From Acanthacorydalis orientalis (lineage: Eukaryota > Arthropoda > Insecta > Megaloptera > Corydalidae), in the NCBI GenBank assembly GCA_034766995.1, contig CM068321.1:13686026-13750025 (forward strand): a stretch of DNA of 64,000 nt, read 5' to 3'. The notes below the pieces were generated by a model. It did not search any database. It saw nothing but the letters and a program-made list of their open reading frames with translations, and was not told the DNA's origin. The position numbers and the translations under genes were made by a program. This document shows, one piece after another, positions 1 through 13,077 of the stretch (the first letter of the stretch is position 1; every line of letters starts with the position of its first letter).

Positions 1-266
1 TTACAATTTTCATTCACAACGTTAATATACAACATTTTCAATATTAATTATTAAATAAAATATAATTCTGATTATTATTTTCTTACAATGGCATTCTTTA
101 TGCCTGTTCCAAAGAAATAAAATGAAGAAAACAAATGTAATAAATATCCTAAGTACATAAAATATATATTTATAAAAATAATTCTTTCATAAAAATTGGA
201 TTTTTTTGTTTAAAAGAACGCATGGTATTTAAAACAAAATGAATATATTTTTACCGATAACTTTTT

Positions 267-399
267 TCACTCGCCCATAAACCATAATTTTTTTCCTGAT
301 CAAAAAAGTTCATTAATTGATTATTGATCATTTTGGTTATTTTTTATACATATTTCAATGACGATATCATTATCCTCAGAGCACTGAAACCGAATATAT
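267..399 (+). repeat. Diverged dispersed repeat, copy 1
   Basis: This segment aligns by eye with 867-989. Shared blocks are CTGATCAAAAA, TTATTGATC and TTTCAATGACGAT, in the same order and at similar spacing. It has no coding potential and no recognised family. It may be an old tandem duplication with a period of about 600 bp or two copies of an old transposon. Confidence 0.5.
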
Positions 400-866
400 C
401 TTATTTCTCAAAAAAAAAAAACGGTTTCACTATTGAAATAAAAAATAATCCAAAATCGAGAATAACCAATAATCTGTTATTATATATTTTCAATTAAAAA
501 AAGTATGTATTTTGAAACAGTAAAAAATTATGAAAATAAATTTAGCCCCAGTTACAAAAACTAAACTATATTCATATATATATATATATATCACATTTTC
601 TCAACGCTTTATATTTGAATAACATATAACCTCTGTTAAATTGTGTATCAATTTCTCTCAAAACGAAATCGTTTTAATTCATTAGAAGATTCCTTAATTA
701 CTTCAAGATATCATGCATGATTTGAGTACTCACTGTTCTAACGAAAAAATAAAATAAAATGTTTACTTTTCATATTGTAACGATGTTTTCCTAAAATATT
801 TTTAATAATAAAGCTCTAAAATCTATATAATTTACTTATATTTATCATTTAACAAATTGTTTTTTT

Positions 867-989
867 CTCCTCTACAAGCCACACATTTTTCTGATCAAAA
901 ATATTCAATAATTGGTTATTGATCTTACATTGATTATTTCTTAAATGAATTTCAATGACGATGCCATAATTATCAATTACCGAAATATC
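867..989 (+). repeat. Diverged dispersed repeat, copy 2
   Basis: Second copy of the repeat at 267-399, sharing CTGATCAAAAA, GGTTATTGATC, TTTCAATGACGAT and a following CGAAATATC-like block. The copies differ by many substitutions and small indels, so the duplication is old. Confidence 0.5.
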
Positions 990-2475
990 AAACCACATAA
1001 AAAATTTTCTGTCTTAAGATAACAGCATCGCCTTCAAAACCAACTATTAAAAATTTTTCGTCAGATAAAATATTTATAATTTGTGAGATGATAAAAATCA
1101 TTTATTGAAATAACTTTAACCAAAATGTCACAACTATTATCTTTACAGTTTAAATTTACTACTTTTGTACAAATAAGATTTTTCGAAAGACATAATTGAA
1201 TCCAAGAATTCAATACATCGTCTTTAAAAGCTCTCGTAATACTTATATTACTTGAATTTTGTAAAGGAATTCATTGATATTATAAATAATTCTCTAAATG
1301 AGTTTTGAAAATATTTCACTTTTTCAAAACAATTAGTTCATTCTAAGAAATTGTGAAATGTTTTAAAAAACATATCCACAATTCTCAGTGTTAGTTACAT
1401 TTGTTTTCACCTGAAATATCTTGAGCACTGTAACAACACACTACTATTTCTTAGAAATATGAAATCTTTTGCAGAATTCACTCGAATTAATCGAGTTTTG
1501 TTAAAAAAAATTAAAAAAAATCTTTTCAATAAATAACTGTTATTTAATTGATTCGTGTTTAAAATAAAATAATATTCTACTACAATCCTAGCATTCTGTA
1601 ATCTTTTTATCTCATAAAACTTTTCGATGAGGGTACTGTAAGTGTATCAAATGTATATGACTCAAATAAAGTATTTATGACTTAAATAAAGCCAAAAAAT
1701 ATTATGAAAAACACATAACTGTTCTTATTTCATATATTTCTTGATAATACTAATTTTTAATTTTACATTATGGCTAGAAATGAATATAATCTTAGCAAAT
1801 GAATTTTCATCAACAACAAATATGTTAAAAATTTTCAACAATTTCTTACATTATAATATTTAGTACAGAAAAATACCTTAGCCTTCTGTACCTTATGAAG
1901 TTTCAGTTATGCTATATTATTTTTTCTTAAGAAATTGTTTCCTTTCTTAAATCGATTGTATTTTTAGATCGTTACAAATATCATTATAACTCAAAAACTT
2001 GCAAATACATTTTCAGCATTGACATCCTAACTGGAAATAAAGACTCACATCGAGGATATATATAATGACCATTAATAATTTAGCAAATTTTTTTTGAATA
2101 TATAATCTTTATCAGTATATATTTATAGCTGAATTTAATTAGGAACAGTTGAATCATTATTATTTATACCTTAGTAAAATGAAACATTTAGAGAAAAATT
2201 AATTATGTTTGAATGTCTCACTTGTTGTATATATATATATATATATCCATTCTTTATTTTTGTTATAATTTGCCAATATCTTCCAATAAACAAATAACTG
2301 CAACTACCAAACGAACAGAACGAATAGGAAAAGTGCAACTAGTTTCAGATAAATATCTGAAAAAAATAAAAACGAAAATAATTTCCACGTATTATAGAAT
2401 ATATATAAATAGAATACGTATGACAATGGTAGGCCGATTCTGGAAATATAAATCATTCGCTTATATTGCGTGAAT

Positions 2476-2660
2476 TATATGTTGACGTAAGGTGACATTT
2501 CGTTAAACGAATTCCCGGAACGAGTGAACATACAGATTTCCGAGAAATGGGTATACCCATTCCTACTTCAGCGCCAGGAACCATTGTTCTCTATTATCTG
2601 CACGCCATTTTATGTGTATGTATGTATTAACGCTTTGCGGCTGGGATTATTTACTGGAAA
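2476..2660. promoter_or_regulatory. Small GC-richer island with CRE-like site and palindrome
   Basis: This patch is clearly less A/T-rich than its surroundings. It carries TGACGTAA (2483-2490), a CREB/ATF-type site variant, and a perfect 16-bp palindrome AATGGGTATACCCATT (2546-2561). No coding exon is seen. Regulatory function is inferred only from composition and motifs. Confidence 0.3.
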
Positions 2661-4202
2661 CGTGAATGTATCCGTTCAAAACCAAAAAAGTTATCAGTTC
2701 TGAAGCATGTAGGGATTCTGGTTTTGTTTCTAATATTTTGGATAATTTCGAAAGTTTGTCTACCCTTCATTAGTCACCAAGGTAATCTCATTTATACATA
2801 CATACAGATATATATATATATATATGATGTTCTAAAAAAATTTGTTGAAGTTTGGAAATATATTAACTAAAAATTTTTCAGCAATAAACGATAAATTAAA
2901 AAATAGTTTCATTCTCAAAAATCATAATGTTCACTCTTCAATCTATTCCTAAAAATTTCCATTGTAAAAGACATTAAAATCCAAAAGTTAATGAAATTTA
3001 TATTCCAGTATCTCTATTAATAATTTTATTTGCATATACTCTTTATTCATTTGGAATCAGGGAAGAGGAAAAGAGTGCTAAAAATTTTTAACAAATATTT
3101 TTCGAATAATTGGACATTCTTTTATCGAAAATAAAATAAAAATTGCAAAATTTGTCGGTTACAAGAAAAATTATATTAATTCAGATTAGCCATTAGAAAT
3201 GTCACATTTATCTGATATATCCTGGAAACTTGTTGATAGTATTCTGGGAAACATAAATCTCTTGATTGGAAACATATAATTGGAAGTAGAAAAAGTTATT
3301 ACAATTGAAAATTTACAGAAATAACATTATTGTTGAGTGTGAAAAATTTTGTATCAATCAAGTGTGCACAAAACACACGTCGGTCCCATATTGTATCTTA
3401 ACATAGTCTCGAAAATTTGTATACGCTTTCTTCCAATGATGAAATTTTGGAAAAAAATATTACTCAACCCAATTCTCAAGTTTATAATTTTTATAGGTTT
3501 TCAAATGAAATAATCGCAATTTTTCCGATTTTGGACAATTGTATTTTTTTTAATGAAAGAAAGAGTTGTAAATTTAGTCTCATAAAAAGAAATTAGTGAT
3601 CTTTAAATATATCATCCAAAATATAGCGCCCTGAGACCATAGTTTTTTTTTGGAAAATATTAATGGATTCCTAGATCCACCCCCGGCTTCAAGAGGTTAA
3701 ATAAAATTTTATTTTAGTTATTCGAACATATATCCGAATTTTCATTGTATCTATGTTTTTATATCTGTTTCATTTTTCATGTTTTATATTCTGAAATTAT
3801 TTCCCTCTTCATTCGCCAAAAAACTTAAAAATGAATTTACAACGGATGAGAGTTTTTGGTACACATATAGCCCTTATAAGAGTTTTATTATTATAAAGAG
3901 AACGTTTCTTAAAAAATCAAGTTTAAGAGATCTAAATAAACACTATAGTCGAACATTATAAATTAAAAATCCTAGTATTTTGTACAAAAAACAAAGATCA
4001 ATAAATAATATTGAAGTCATTATAGGTGAGATTGATAATTTCACCAAACAACCTACAATTAATGACTGACCTCAACATAAAGACTTTCCTTTAATAGAAG
4101 AGAAGAAACGAAAAATGAAAATAAACACCAATTAGACCGCATATTTTAAATTTCATATATTAAATCTTATAGTTTTATAAACAGCATTATACCATCATTG
4201 TA

Positions 4203-4260
<58 letters not shown>

Positions 4261-4873
4261 CTGTATGTATGTTTGTATATATGTATAATAGTTTGGCAAT
4301 AAGACAAACTTGTAAATTGGGAATGAGTGGGTTGAAAGATTTATATCTTTATCCAAGATCAATTAATGCTTTACTGGAACTGGAAATACAAATCGAATCG
4401 CTGCAATATTTCACTTTGTTGACCTACTTTATGTTTTCAGTTGGAAAGCCATTATTATTGTTTTATATCATCTTACTATGATCTCACATAGATGATTATG
4501 AACATTTATAAACATTCTTTTCATCAAAAGAAAGGCCACGAAATCGTCCTAATATGTTTTCTACGTAAAACGAAAATTGAATTCATTAAACTCTTAATGC
4601 TTATTTTGTTATGATTTTAATAATAATTAAAATATCATTTAACAATTAATTAAAATATTATATATTAATTTACTTTAATAATGATTCGTGAACATAAATT
4701 TATTGCGAATTACTACCACAATATAAATTTTGAAATATAAACAATTAATATTGACATTTTAACTATGGTTACTTTTCACTATGGAAAATACAGTTCGGTT
4801 AAAAATATTTAATAAAAATATAATAAACTTAAAAATATATTATTACAAAAACTAATAATTACTTATTAATAAT

Positions 4874-4929
<56 letters not shown>

Positions 4930-5910
4930 TACATATAATCATTAGAATGTGCTTTTTATTAATGTTTCTCCCTTATTGAGCACAAATTGCTAAATTATAC
5001 AAAATAACATATTTTTCAAAACAGGATATTTGCATTGAAGTAATTTCACTTGTTTGTCAATTGAATTATAAAATTCAGAAAATTAATAAAAACATTTTAC
5101 TAACCAATCTACGTTAACCCAAATAATAAATATCTTATATTGTCATCTCTCGTGCCTTTAATTATCATTTGACTTAATCATTTCTATCATTAATATTCTA
5201 AAGTAAAGTGGTTGTACATCCATTAGATAATCGCGTTATCAATGTAATCAACGAGTAACAAACTGACTTGATAACATTAAAGAAATATGTGACAATGAAA
5301 AATGATAAAACTTAATGTAATATCATTTAGAAAATCACGAGTGGTCATATTAAGGTATACATTTTTTCTTAATCAACTCTACAGTCTTGAAAATAAAAAA
5401 GTTCTTTATAAAATATGCTATTCTATGTTCATTAACTATTCTAAAGAATTAAAATTCAAATTAAAGATAATTAGTAAATTGATACTGCTCGAGTAAATAA
5501 TAAAAATAGTGGTCTGGAAAAGGCCTGGATCATATATACAACATGTCTCTTAAGAAATACAGTATTCTGACAATTTATATTAAAGAAGATATAATATTCG
5601 AGAAACGACAAAAATAAGTTATTATATTAATTATCAGTCATGAAAGGAACAACAGAGAGTAGATATGTTTTAATTTAATTGATTTTAACAAAAATATAAC
5701 CAAGCATCACATCAATCTATAGTTGTAAATTGGAGGCTAAATGATTTCTGCACACTTTTTATATCGCTTTCAAAACAATTATACGTCAAAAAATCTGTCA
5801 TTTGAAACCATTTTTCACCGTTAAACATCGATATTTCAAGATATTATGTTAACAAACTCTATCTCTTTGAAATTCATAATTGGAAACTTTACGAAAAATT
5901 AATGTAAGAT

Positions 5911-5963
<53 letters not shown>

Positions 5964-6954
5964 TTATCTACGAAAACAACTTTTATTTTTTTTAAAAAAA
6001 AATAGAACGGTATAGAACGATGTGTTTCTCCTATAAGAAAGCAACACATCAATTTTAATGCATCTTCATTATTTGTAATTCGAGTTTATTTGTCAACTAT
6101 AATAATCTAAGTTATCCAACACAAATTACCAAGTAACCAATTTAAGTAATCATGAATAGAACTATAATTGTTTGTATAGAAAAAACAGAAAATTCTTTGA
6201 AACAGAATTCTAAGTACTAACTAGAACAATTTAAAAGACATTACTAAAATAACTATTTCAATATCTGGCATTGACATATTGCAGTGCACATGAATGAAAT
6301 TTGAATACCACTTCAACTTTGTATGTAAAACAAATAGTACTCATGTTGAAAGTTTGTAATATTTCCAAAAAAATAACTTTAAGAATTTCTCATACCGATG
6401 ATGAACACTTTTAATAAGAGACGTCTTTTTTGTTTTTTGTGCTTTTTATTGGCAAACTATGTTACAAAAATTACTTATTTGTATAAATAAAAAAATCTAT
6501 AACTTCCATAATATATGAATTAAATAAATTATATCAAAATTTATCTTTTCATATAATTACTATATATATATATATATATATATTATTTTAACTTTGTTTA
6601 ATCGGATAAGTACAAAATATTTCATTGATAAATATCATATGTACGTTGAAACACAAAAGGTGAACTGAAAATATTTTTTATTCAATACAAACAATTCAAA
6701 TCTTCTTGAGCCATAAATCCAGTTTGTTTATTTATTAATTACATTTTTGATTCTTGAAAGAATTGAATCCCGTTTTGAAAAAAAAAATCAATTTAAACTG
6801 AATTAATTATGTAATAGTTAATTTTCGGTTCATTCAACACATGAAGAAGAATAAATTAGATTTAATATAATTATTTTACTTCAACTATACATATACATAC
6901 ATACATACATATACATATATATCAATTTTCAAAATTAACATCATCACTTTAATT
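2661..6954. other. A/T-rich non-coding stretch with TA microsatellites
   Basis: No gene recognised. Long TA runs lie at 4206-4252, 4877-4924, 5913-5958 and 6562-6583. A block ending in GGCTTCAAGAGGTTAA (to 3700) resembles the end of a piggyBac-like element but has no visible partner end. Short open frames here are A/T-biased and lack family similarity. Confidence 0.6.
4206..4252. repeat. (TA)n microsatellite
   Basis: Almost uninterrupted TA dinucleotide run of about 47 bp, followed by degenerate TATG/TGTA units. Confidence 0.95.
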
Positions 6955-7145
6955 TGCATTTGTAGTTTTCACTACGTATCGGAAAATCGAACGCTCGTTA
7001 TTGGCATTGTATCATCAGGGTCGTGGCATCGACACTGACAATGAGCAAGGTTGATCCTTGACCAAGATACAACGAATGTAGATAGCAAGGGCATGCTTGT
7101 ATACTCTCATGTCCTCAACATAATAAGCGCGTGCGCATTTATGGA
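6955..7145. promoter_or_regulatory. CpG-containing island with NRF1-like palindrome
   Basis: A GC-richer patch in A/T-rich DNA. It contains AGCGCGTGCGCA at 7126-7137, whose reverse complement matches the NRF1/erect-wing consensus YGCGCAYGCGCR except at the last base. No coding frame with recognisable similarity is present. A promoter or enhancer role is inferred. Confidence 0.3.
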
Positions 7146-7246
7146 AGAGAAACACCTCATGAAAATGGTGGCTATTATTCATTCATAAAGGAAGAATATA
7201 TAACCTCAAAAGTACTCATTTTGTTTATCTTATACTGAAAAATGTT

Positions 7247-7296
<50 letters not shown>

Positions 7297-7658
7297 TTAT
7301 TATAAACTTCTAATTTACAGAAATGAAAAGATATATGAATAATTAAACAAAAGTATGGTTATCTCCATTAATAACAAAAAGAATAATAATAATGTAAATT
7401 AAATGATCAAAAACTATCACCGTATTTAGTAAAATAAATAGTTGAATGAAATGAAAACATGTGAAAAAAACAGAGACATTTGGGTTAAAATACTAAAAGC
7501 TTCAAAGGTAAATCATTTATTCAAAATCTTTTTGCATGTCATAAAGAAAGTTATAATGAAAAAAACAATCCCTTCAAAAAAAATTATGTTTTTTTAAAAG
7601 AAAATACCATTTGTACTTCCCTCATAAAAAATCAATGAACGGCCCTTTTCATCTCTCT

Positions 7659-7663
<5 letters not shown>

Positions 7664-7716
<53 letters not shown>

Positions 7717-7757
7717 ATATATATATATAGATGTATATATATATATATATATACACG
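7664..7757. repeat. Interrupted (TA)n microsatellite cluster
   Basis: Consecutive TA runs separated by GTATG and GATG interruptions, together about 94 bp. Confidence 0.9.
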
Positions 7758-8490
7758 TAAATATGCAATAATCCATCAACTTAGGCTGCAAAAAAATCAA
7801 AAAAATTCTAATAAATTTAAAATAATGTAAATTAAAAACATGCATATTTAGTTTAAATGTAATAATTAAAATTTTTATACGTCAATTTATTTATTTTTTA
7901 ATTTAAGCAAAAAAAATGTTTAGTTTTTACGAAATATAAACTCCACACTAATATGAACAAACGACAAATATAAATTCACAATTTTTGAAAAAAATATCTG
8001 TAGGCAGTAAGATATGTAATTTTTATTCATTAATTGACTTTCGATATTATTTTAATGTTAAGTATTGTTGGTTTAATAATCATCAACAGAAAAAATATTG
8101 TATTTTAGTAGATATAACCAGTTTACATCTAAAGTATTGGTATATTCTTTTTTTTAATTATAGTTTTTCTTGTTGGTTGGTTATTGGAGTTTTAAGGAAC
8201 TTCGACAGCTAATGTCATTAGCACCAGAGTTTTTCTCGTATTTTCAGAATATTATTCCTGGTAATCTATAAGAAAAGCATTTAATTTTAGATACTCGAAG
8301 AATATCGCATATATGTATTTCAATTCAATAAAAATATTTTTTGAATATAATTTAAAAGTGAAAATACAAGTCGAGGTCACAAAAATCTAAGTTCGAAACA
8401 CTTTTTTCATTTATTAACGACATTAATTCAAAAAGACATAACGAAGACGATATAAGTCGAAAATACTGTAGATGCATTTATTTTACAAAC

Positions 8491-8525
<35 letters not shown>

Positions 8526-8705
8526 CTTATGTATATATATATATATAATATATATGTGTATATTGAATCTGTTTCATTTATTTCATAAATGTATTAAAAA
8601 CATACTTTATTAAGAATACATTAAAAAAAATCTTGATGGAAATGAATTCCAAGAATGGTGTTCCTTAATGAATGGTATCATATGGTCTAAATCAATATTC
8701 AGACG

Positions 8706-8708
<3 letters not shown>

Positions 8709-8749
<41 letters not shown>

Positions 8750-8767
8750 TAATATGTGTCCGTATTT

Positions 8768-8850
<83 letters not shown>
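8709..8850. repeat. (TA)n-(CA)n-(TA)n compound microsatellite
   Basis: A TA run, a short unique spacer, a CA run near 8769-8780, then a long TA run interrupted once by ACATA. Tract length in the assembly may be unreliable. Confidence 0.9.
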
Positions 8851-8851
<1 letters not shown>

Positions 8852-9765
8852 ATATAAAAAAAGAGAGAAAGAAATATGGAAGATGTAATAAATATGAAGA
8901 CGTAGAAAAAGTAGATAAAAGTGATCTAATATGAATTTCTAAGATTTCGTTAGATGAATGATCTAATTTGACAAAAATATATCTTAATATTCAGTTGTAA
9001 CAATAAAATATCTGAATCAAATGTCAATAAATATGAAGAATATATTTTGAAATTAAATTCTACAAAATAAACAAATAAATAGAGAGGAGAGAGAGAGAGA
9101 GAGAGAGATTAAATTGAATGAATAGAAATAGAACTCTGTTATTACAGATGCTTCTTGTACGTCATATTCGTTCAATTTACTCTCCTTTCTCACTTTTATT
9201 TAATATTTAGCTTTATGAAGTTAAATTTTATTTACAAATTCTTAAACTACATTTCTAAATAAAAACTGAAGATTGAAAATTTAACAGATAATTTGACTAT
9301 AATTCTTTTTCGTTAGATTATATATATATATATATATAACATTATAATACATTAAATACTTTGTTTCATTTTTTTTGTTTTTTAATCAACATTTCTAAAA
9401 TTTAAAGTAGCATTTTTTCCAAATTTACTTATTACGTACTTAAAAACAACAATTTAAATATAATGTCAAAGTTAAACTTAAAATTTATAATATGAAACAG
9501 TCTCAGACAAGAAAAGACATGCCTTCATAAAAGTGTATTTGTAATATTAACGAATACAGAAACTAAGAAGAGACAGTCCATTCTTTCATGTGTAGATATA
9601 TATATATATATATAATAAAAGTATCTGGGGAGTATTTGTAATTTATGAATATATAATTCATAAGTTTCATAGTTTATATTCATATATTTATATTTAATCG
9701 TAACGTTACATGAACGTGACACGATAAAAAAGAATAAATGGAAACGTACGCAGCAACATCGACTT

Positions 9766-10110
9766 ATCAGTGATTTTCAAACAAGCAAAGCACAAACGTC
9801 AACGGAACGCATCAACGCGAAATAAAAATAATAATAAATGGTAACCACCATTGACGTAAATCAATCATATTTTTTATTCATGGCTCTACACGACGACATG
9901 CACTCTCTTCCAGATACACTTGTTATGTTTCGAACCTCGACGAAGCACATCGATCGTCGAGTGTGCATTGACGCAGGGCGTCGCCGTCGCCATGGCCACG
10001 GACACACGGCAAGAGCACACTCAGCCCGTGTACACGTACGGCCAGTATGTGAACTCCGATCTGATAACGTAGACAATTATCAGTTCAGAGAAACGAGAAC
10101 AAAAACACAC
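9766..10110. promoter_or_regulatory. CpG-rich island with CRE-like and paired GATA sites
   Basis: One of the most GC-rich patches in the first 35 kb. It holds TGACGTAA (9852-9859) and an inverted pair of GATA sites, CTGATAA (10061-10067) and TTATCAG (10077-10083). Frames are open on both strands across it, as expected where A/T-rich stop codons are scarce, and none resembles a known protein. I read it as a promoter or enhancer rather than an exon. Confidence 0.35.
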
Positions 10111-10179
10111 AGAGGACAATCATACAGCACACACACAACATCCATACACATATCCATGTGTGTGTGCGTGCTTGTATAC

Positions 10180-10210
<31 letters not shown>

Positions 10211-10617
10211 CAGCAATTATTAACTTTTGATTTCACTTAATGTTATTTTTAATATCAGTTTTATAAATGAAATTGTCTTTTTCTTGCAGATGTACGAAAT
10301 TAATTCGGAAATTAAATTCACATTTATAATATACAAACATAATGATCAAATCAAAATTCAAAACAAGATCATTCTTTTATGAATACAATACTTTTTGTTG
10401 CCTATAATCATATCAGAATTGTATTGCTACAAGATTATCGAAAGAAATCTGTGAAATAATAAATATATCTCGTGTATATATATATAAACCAGAAATGAAA
10501 ACAAAAAGAATTTGTCACGATATATTCTTAAATATACCTTTTGATGTTATACACTATTGAAAAAATATAGTCGAACTGATTTTATATTATGAGAGCACAA
10601 CAAAGTATCAAAATATA

Positions 10618-10935
10618 TTAGAATGGTGCAAAAATAATTACGGTTTTTACGTAACGTGTATAAAGACGTACATATCAGTTTAAAATTATATTTATTAAAC
10701 AAAATAAAGATTAGCCTACACACATTTCTCCCAACGTGAAACAAGTTTATTTATTCGTACAAGATGGAGTCCTGGAATTAACGAATTCATCGAAAGCGCT
10801 TTGAGTTGATGCTTGATCTTTGAAAACCTTCTCTCGTAAGAAATTACTCAAGTGTTTAAAAAAAATGATAATCCGTCGGAGAGAAGTCCAGAGAATAAGG
10901 TGGATGAGGTAAAATTTCATAACCCAGTTCATTTA
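10618..10935 (-). mobile_element. mariner (Tc1/mariner) 3' remnant with terminal repeat
   Basis: Read on the minus strand, the segment encodes the C-terminal part of a mariner transposase. The peptide LPHPPYSLDFSPTDYH includes the third Asp of the catalytic D,D34D triad, followed by FFKHLSNFL, FDEFVNSRTP and, after frame changes, KLVSRWEKCV and a stop. A one-base insertion in a run of A's (10858-10865) breaks the frame before FFKHL, and another disruption lies near 10745-10755, so it is a pseudogene. The outer end at 10618 starts TTAG and continues GGTGCAAAAATAATTACGG, matching the irritans-type mariner inverted repeat and preceded by the expected TA target (10616-10617). The 5' half, including the first two catalytic Asp residues and the other terminal repeat, is missing. 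The element is dead. Confidence 0.88.
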
Positions 10936-10937
10936 TT

Positions 10938-10976
<39 letters not shown>

Positions 10977-12492
10977 GCAACAAAATATTTCAAAAAATAT
11001 ATAATATGATTTTTTCTATACCAACTATAGGATTTTTGTTGTAGAAAAATAACACTGATAACTAATATAAATGATATCTACTATGTATCCTTATCAACAA
11101 TCTTGACAGAGTTAACATGCATAATTATACATGTACACCCAGAAATAAATAATTCAATAGAGTATAACCTAATTGATAGTTCAATTGGCTACTAAATTTA
11201 ACTATTACCTTCTTATAACCACTAGTGTACATAATACCTTATACCACTTGAATAATTTAGTTATACACTTTATTCAACCTTAATAATTTTCTCACTAATT
11301 AATTTAAAAAAAATGAAGTTAAAAGTATTTTTCAATACCTATGTATCTGTTTAAAAATGTATATTTAATTAAAATAATTTGTATTTATTTAATATAAAAT
11401 TAAATTTTCCTCGAAAAACTTAAACTTGTTTGTACTTAAACTTATGTTTGTACTTAAACTTAATCTTTATGTACAAACATAATGTAAATAAAAAATTACG
11501 CTTAAAACAGCAATTAGCAATAAATTATTACAATATATAAGATAAAAATAAATATTTGAGTTCAGAAGAAAGAAAAACATGTTTAGTTTAACTTTATATT
11601 CGAGAAATCAATATTTATTTCAAAATCAAAATTTGATTAATAATAAATATCCATCTGACTACTTTTATCTATTTAATTTCTAATCGTTTAGAGATCATAA
11701 TTTGAAATCTTATAAATAATAATATAAATTATAACAACTCGTACTATTAAAGAATTCATCACACAATCTACTCAGCATTCTTCGCCTAAATTTAACTACT
11801 GCACGACATTTCTACAAACCATTCATTCTTATTTAATTTTCAATTTCAAATTCAATTTGTAACATTGTAAAAGTATACATAAATCGAATTTCACTCGTTA
11901 AGCATACAGACGCGATAAAAAATAAGCATGACGTGTATGATTTATTTTTCGTTTTTCTATTTCATTATTATTATATTTTGAAAAGAATTCTTTAACAGCG
12001 AGTTATTTATTTAACTGCATGTTATTTAAATTTTATTTCAAATGCATATAATTATCACTGTACCATTAATCGTTTAAACTAATAACATAATCGAAACAAT
12101 AATATAAAAATTAGTAAATAGACGATCAACAATTTGCAATAAAATATAAAAGTACTGAGCATATTTTATTGCTTTCATGTATCATTAAACATTTCGAAAT
12201 TTATGAACTAAATTAAATTTATAGTGTTCTATATCTTAAAAAAATTTTTAATTCAAATAAAGAAAGGAATTAAATTCTTACTTAAAAGCATTTCTTTTAA
12301 AAAAACGCATTCTTTTACTTACATTTATATAGCGTTAGGATATAACGATGAATGTGCTTCTTCGCTTACAAGTAACATCCTGCTGATGATATTTCTACAC
12401 TTAACCTAGAGATTATCAGTTTTATTTGACTTTTCTAAACATTTGACTTGTGCTTACATTATGTTGTTATGTTGTTGTATTGGAATTGTGTT

Positions 12493-12538
<46 letters not shown>

Positions 12539-13021
12539 ATCCCTCCATTTATGCGATTTCTATTTCAGCGAATTCACTGTAACGCAGTTAAAACAATTTT
12601 AAATAATCAACTAAACAATTTTAGAACTCTATAAAATTTAGTTGCATTTTGAATATGTTCTTGCCATTTACCAATAATGAACAGTACATGTAAGACAGAG
12701 AAGAACAAAGTAAATACCCTTTAATGTATTAGAGTAGTGTAAATATTTGCGAACCCCTATAACTGTGTTTCGAGGCTAGCTAGCTAAAGACTAGATTTTC
12801 GTTTATCACTTGCATATATACATTTGTCCATATTTTGCTTGTCTGTTTGATTTTATATTATGATTCTTTTTACATGAAATATCACCATATCTGTAAATTG
12901 AATAACTGTTAAAGTTTCCGAATTTACTATGTAACCCGCAAGGGTATAGGAAATAACATTGAACAGTTTAGTTTCAATAAATTAAAGGATATAGAAATAG
13001 ATAGGGAACCAGTAAAAATTC

Positions 13022-13077
<56 letters not shown>

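Larger units (their letters stand above)
1..2475. other. A/T-rich non-coding stretch
   Basis: No exon with coding character is visible on either strand. The sequence is mostly A/T with short (TA)n runs near 577-592 and 2229-2247. It contains two copies of a diverged repeat, listed separately. It may be intergenic or part of a very long intron of a gene outside the window. Confidence 0.6.
7146..9765. other. Microsatellite-rich non-coding stretch
   Basis: No gene recognised. It holds (TA)n at 7249-7294, 7664-7757, about 8498-8525, 8709-8746 and 8777-8850, and an (AG)n run at 9081-9108. Open frames crossing the TA runs encode Tyr-Ile repeats and are artefacts. Confidence 0.65.

Noticed and set aside
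3628..3650. CCCTGAGACC string resembling the miR-125/lin-4 seed
   Set aside because: Only the seed region matches, there is no hairpin partner that I can see, and no let-7 or miR-100 sequence is nearby.
7594..7845. Open frames made of Tyr-Ile or Thr-His repeats, here and at many other sites
   Set aside because: They are translations of (TA)n, (CA)n or (GT)n microsatellites, open on both strands, without any family similarity.
9838..10230. 130-codon plus-strand frame
   Set aside because: It lies in a CpG island where stops are rare, ends in a microsatellite, overlaps an open minus-strand frame and resembles no protein.
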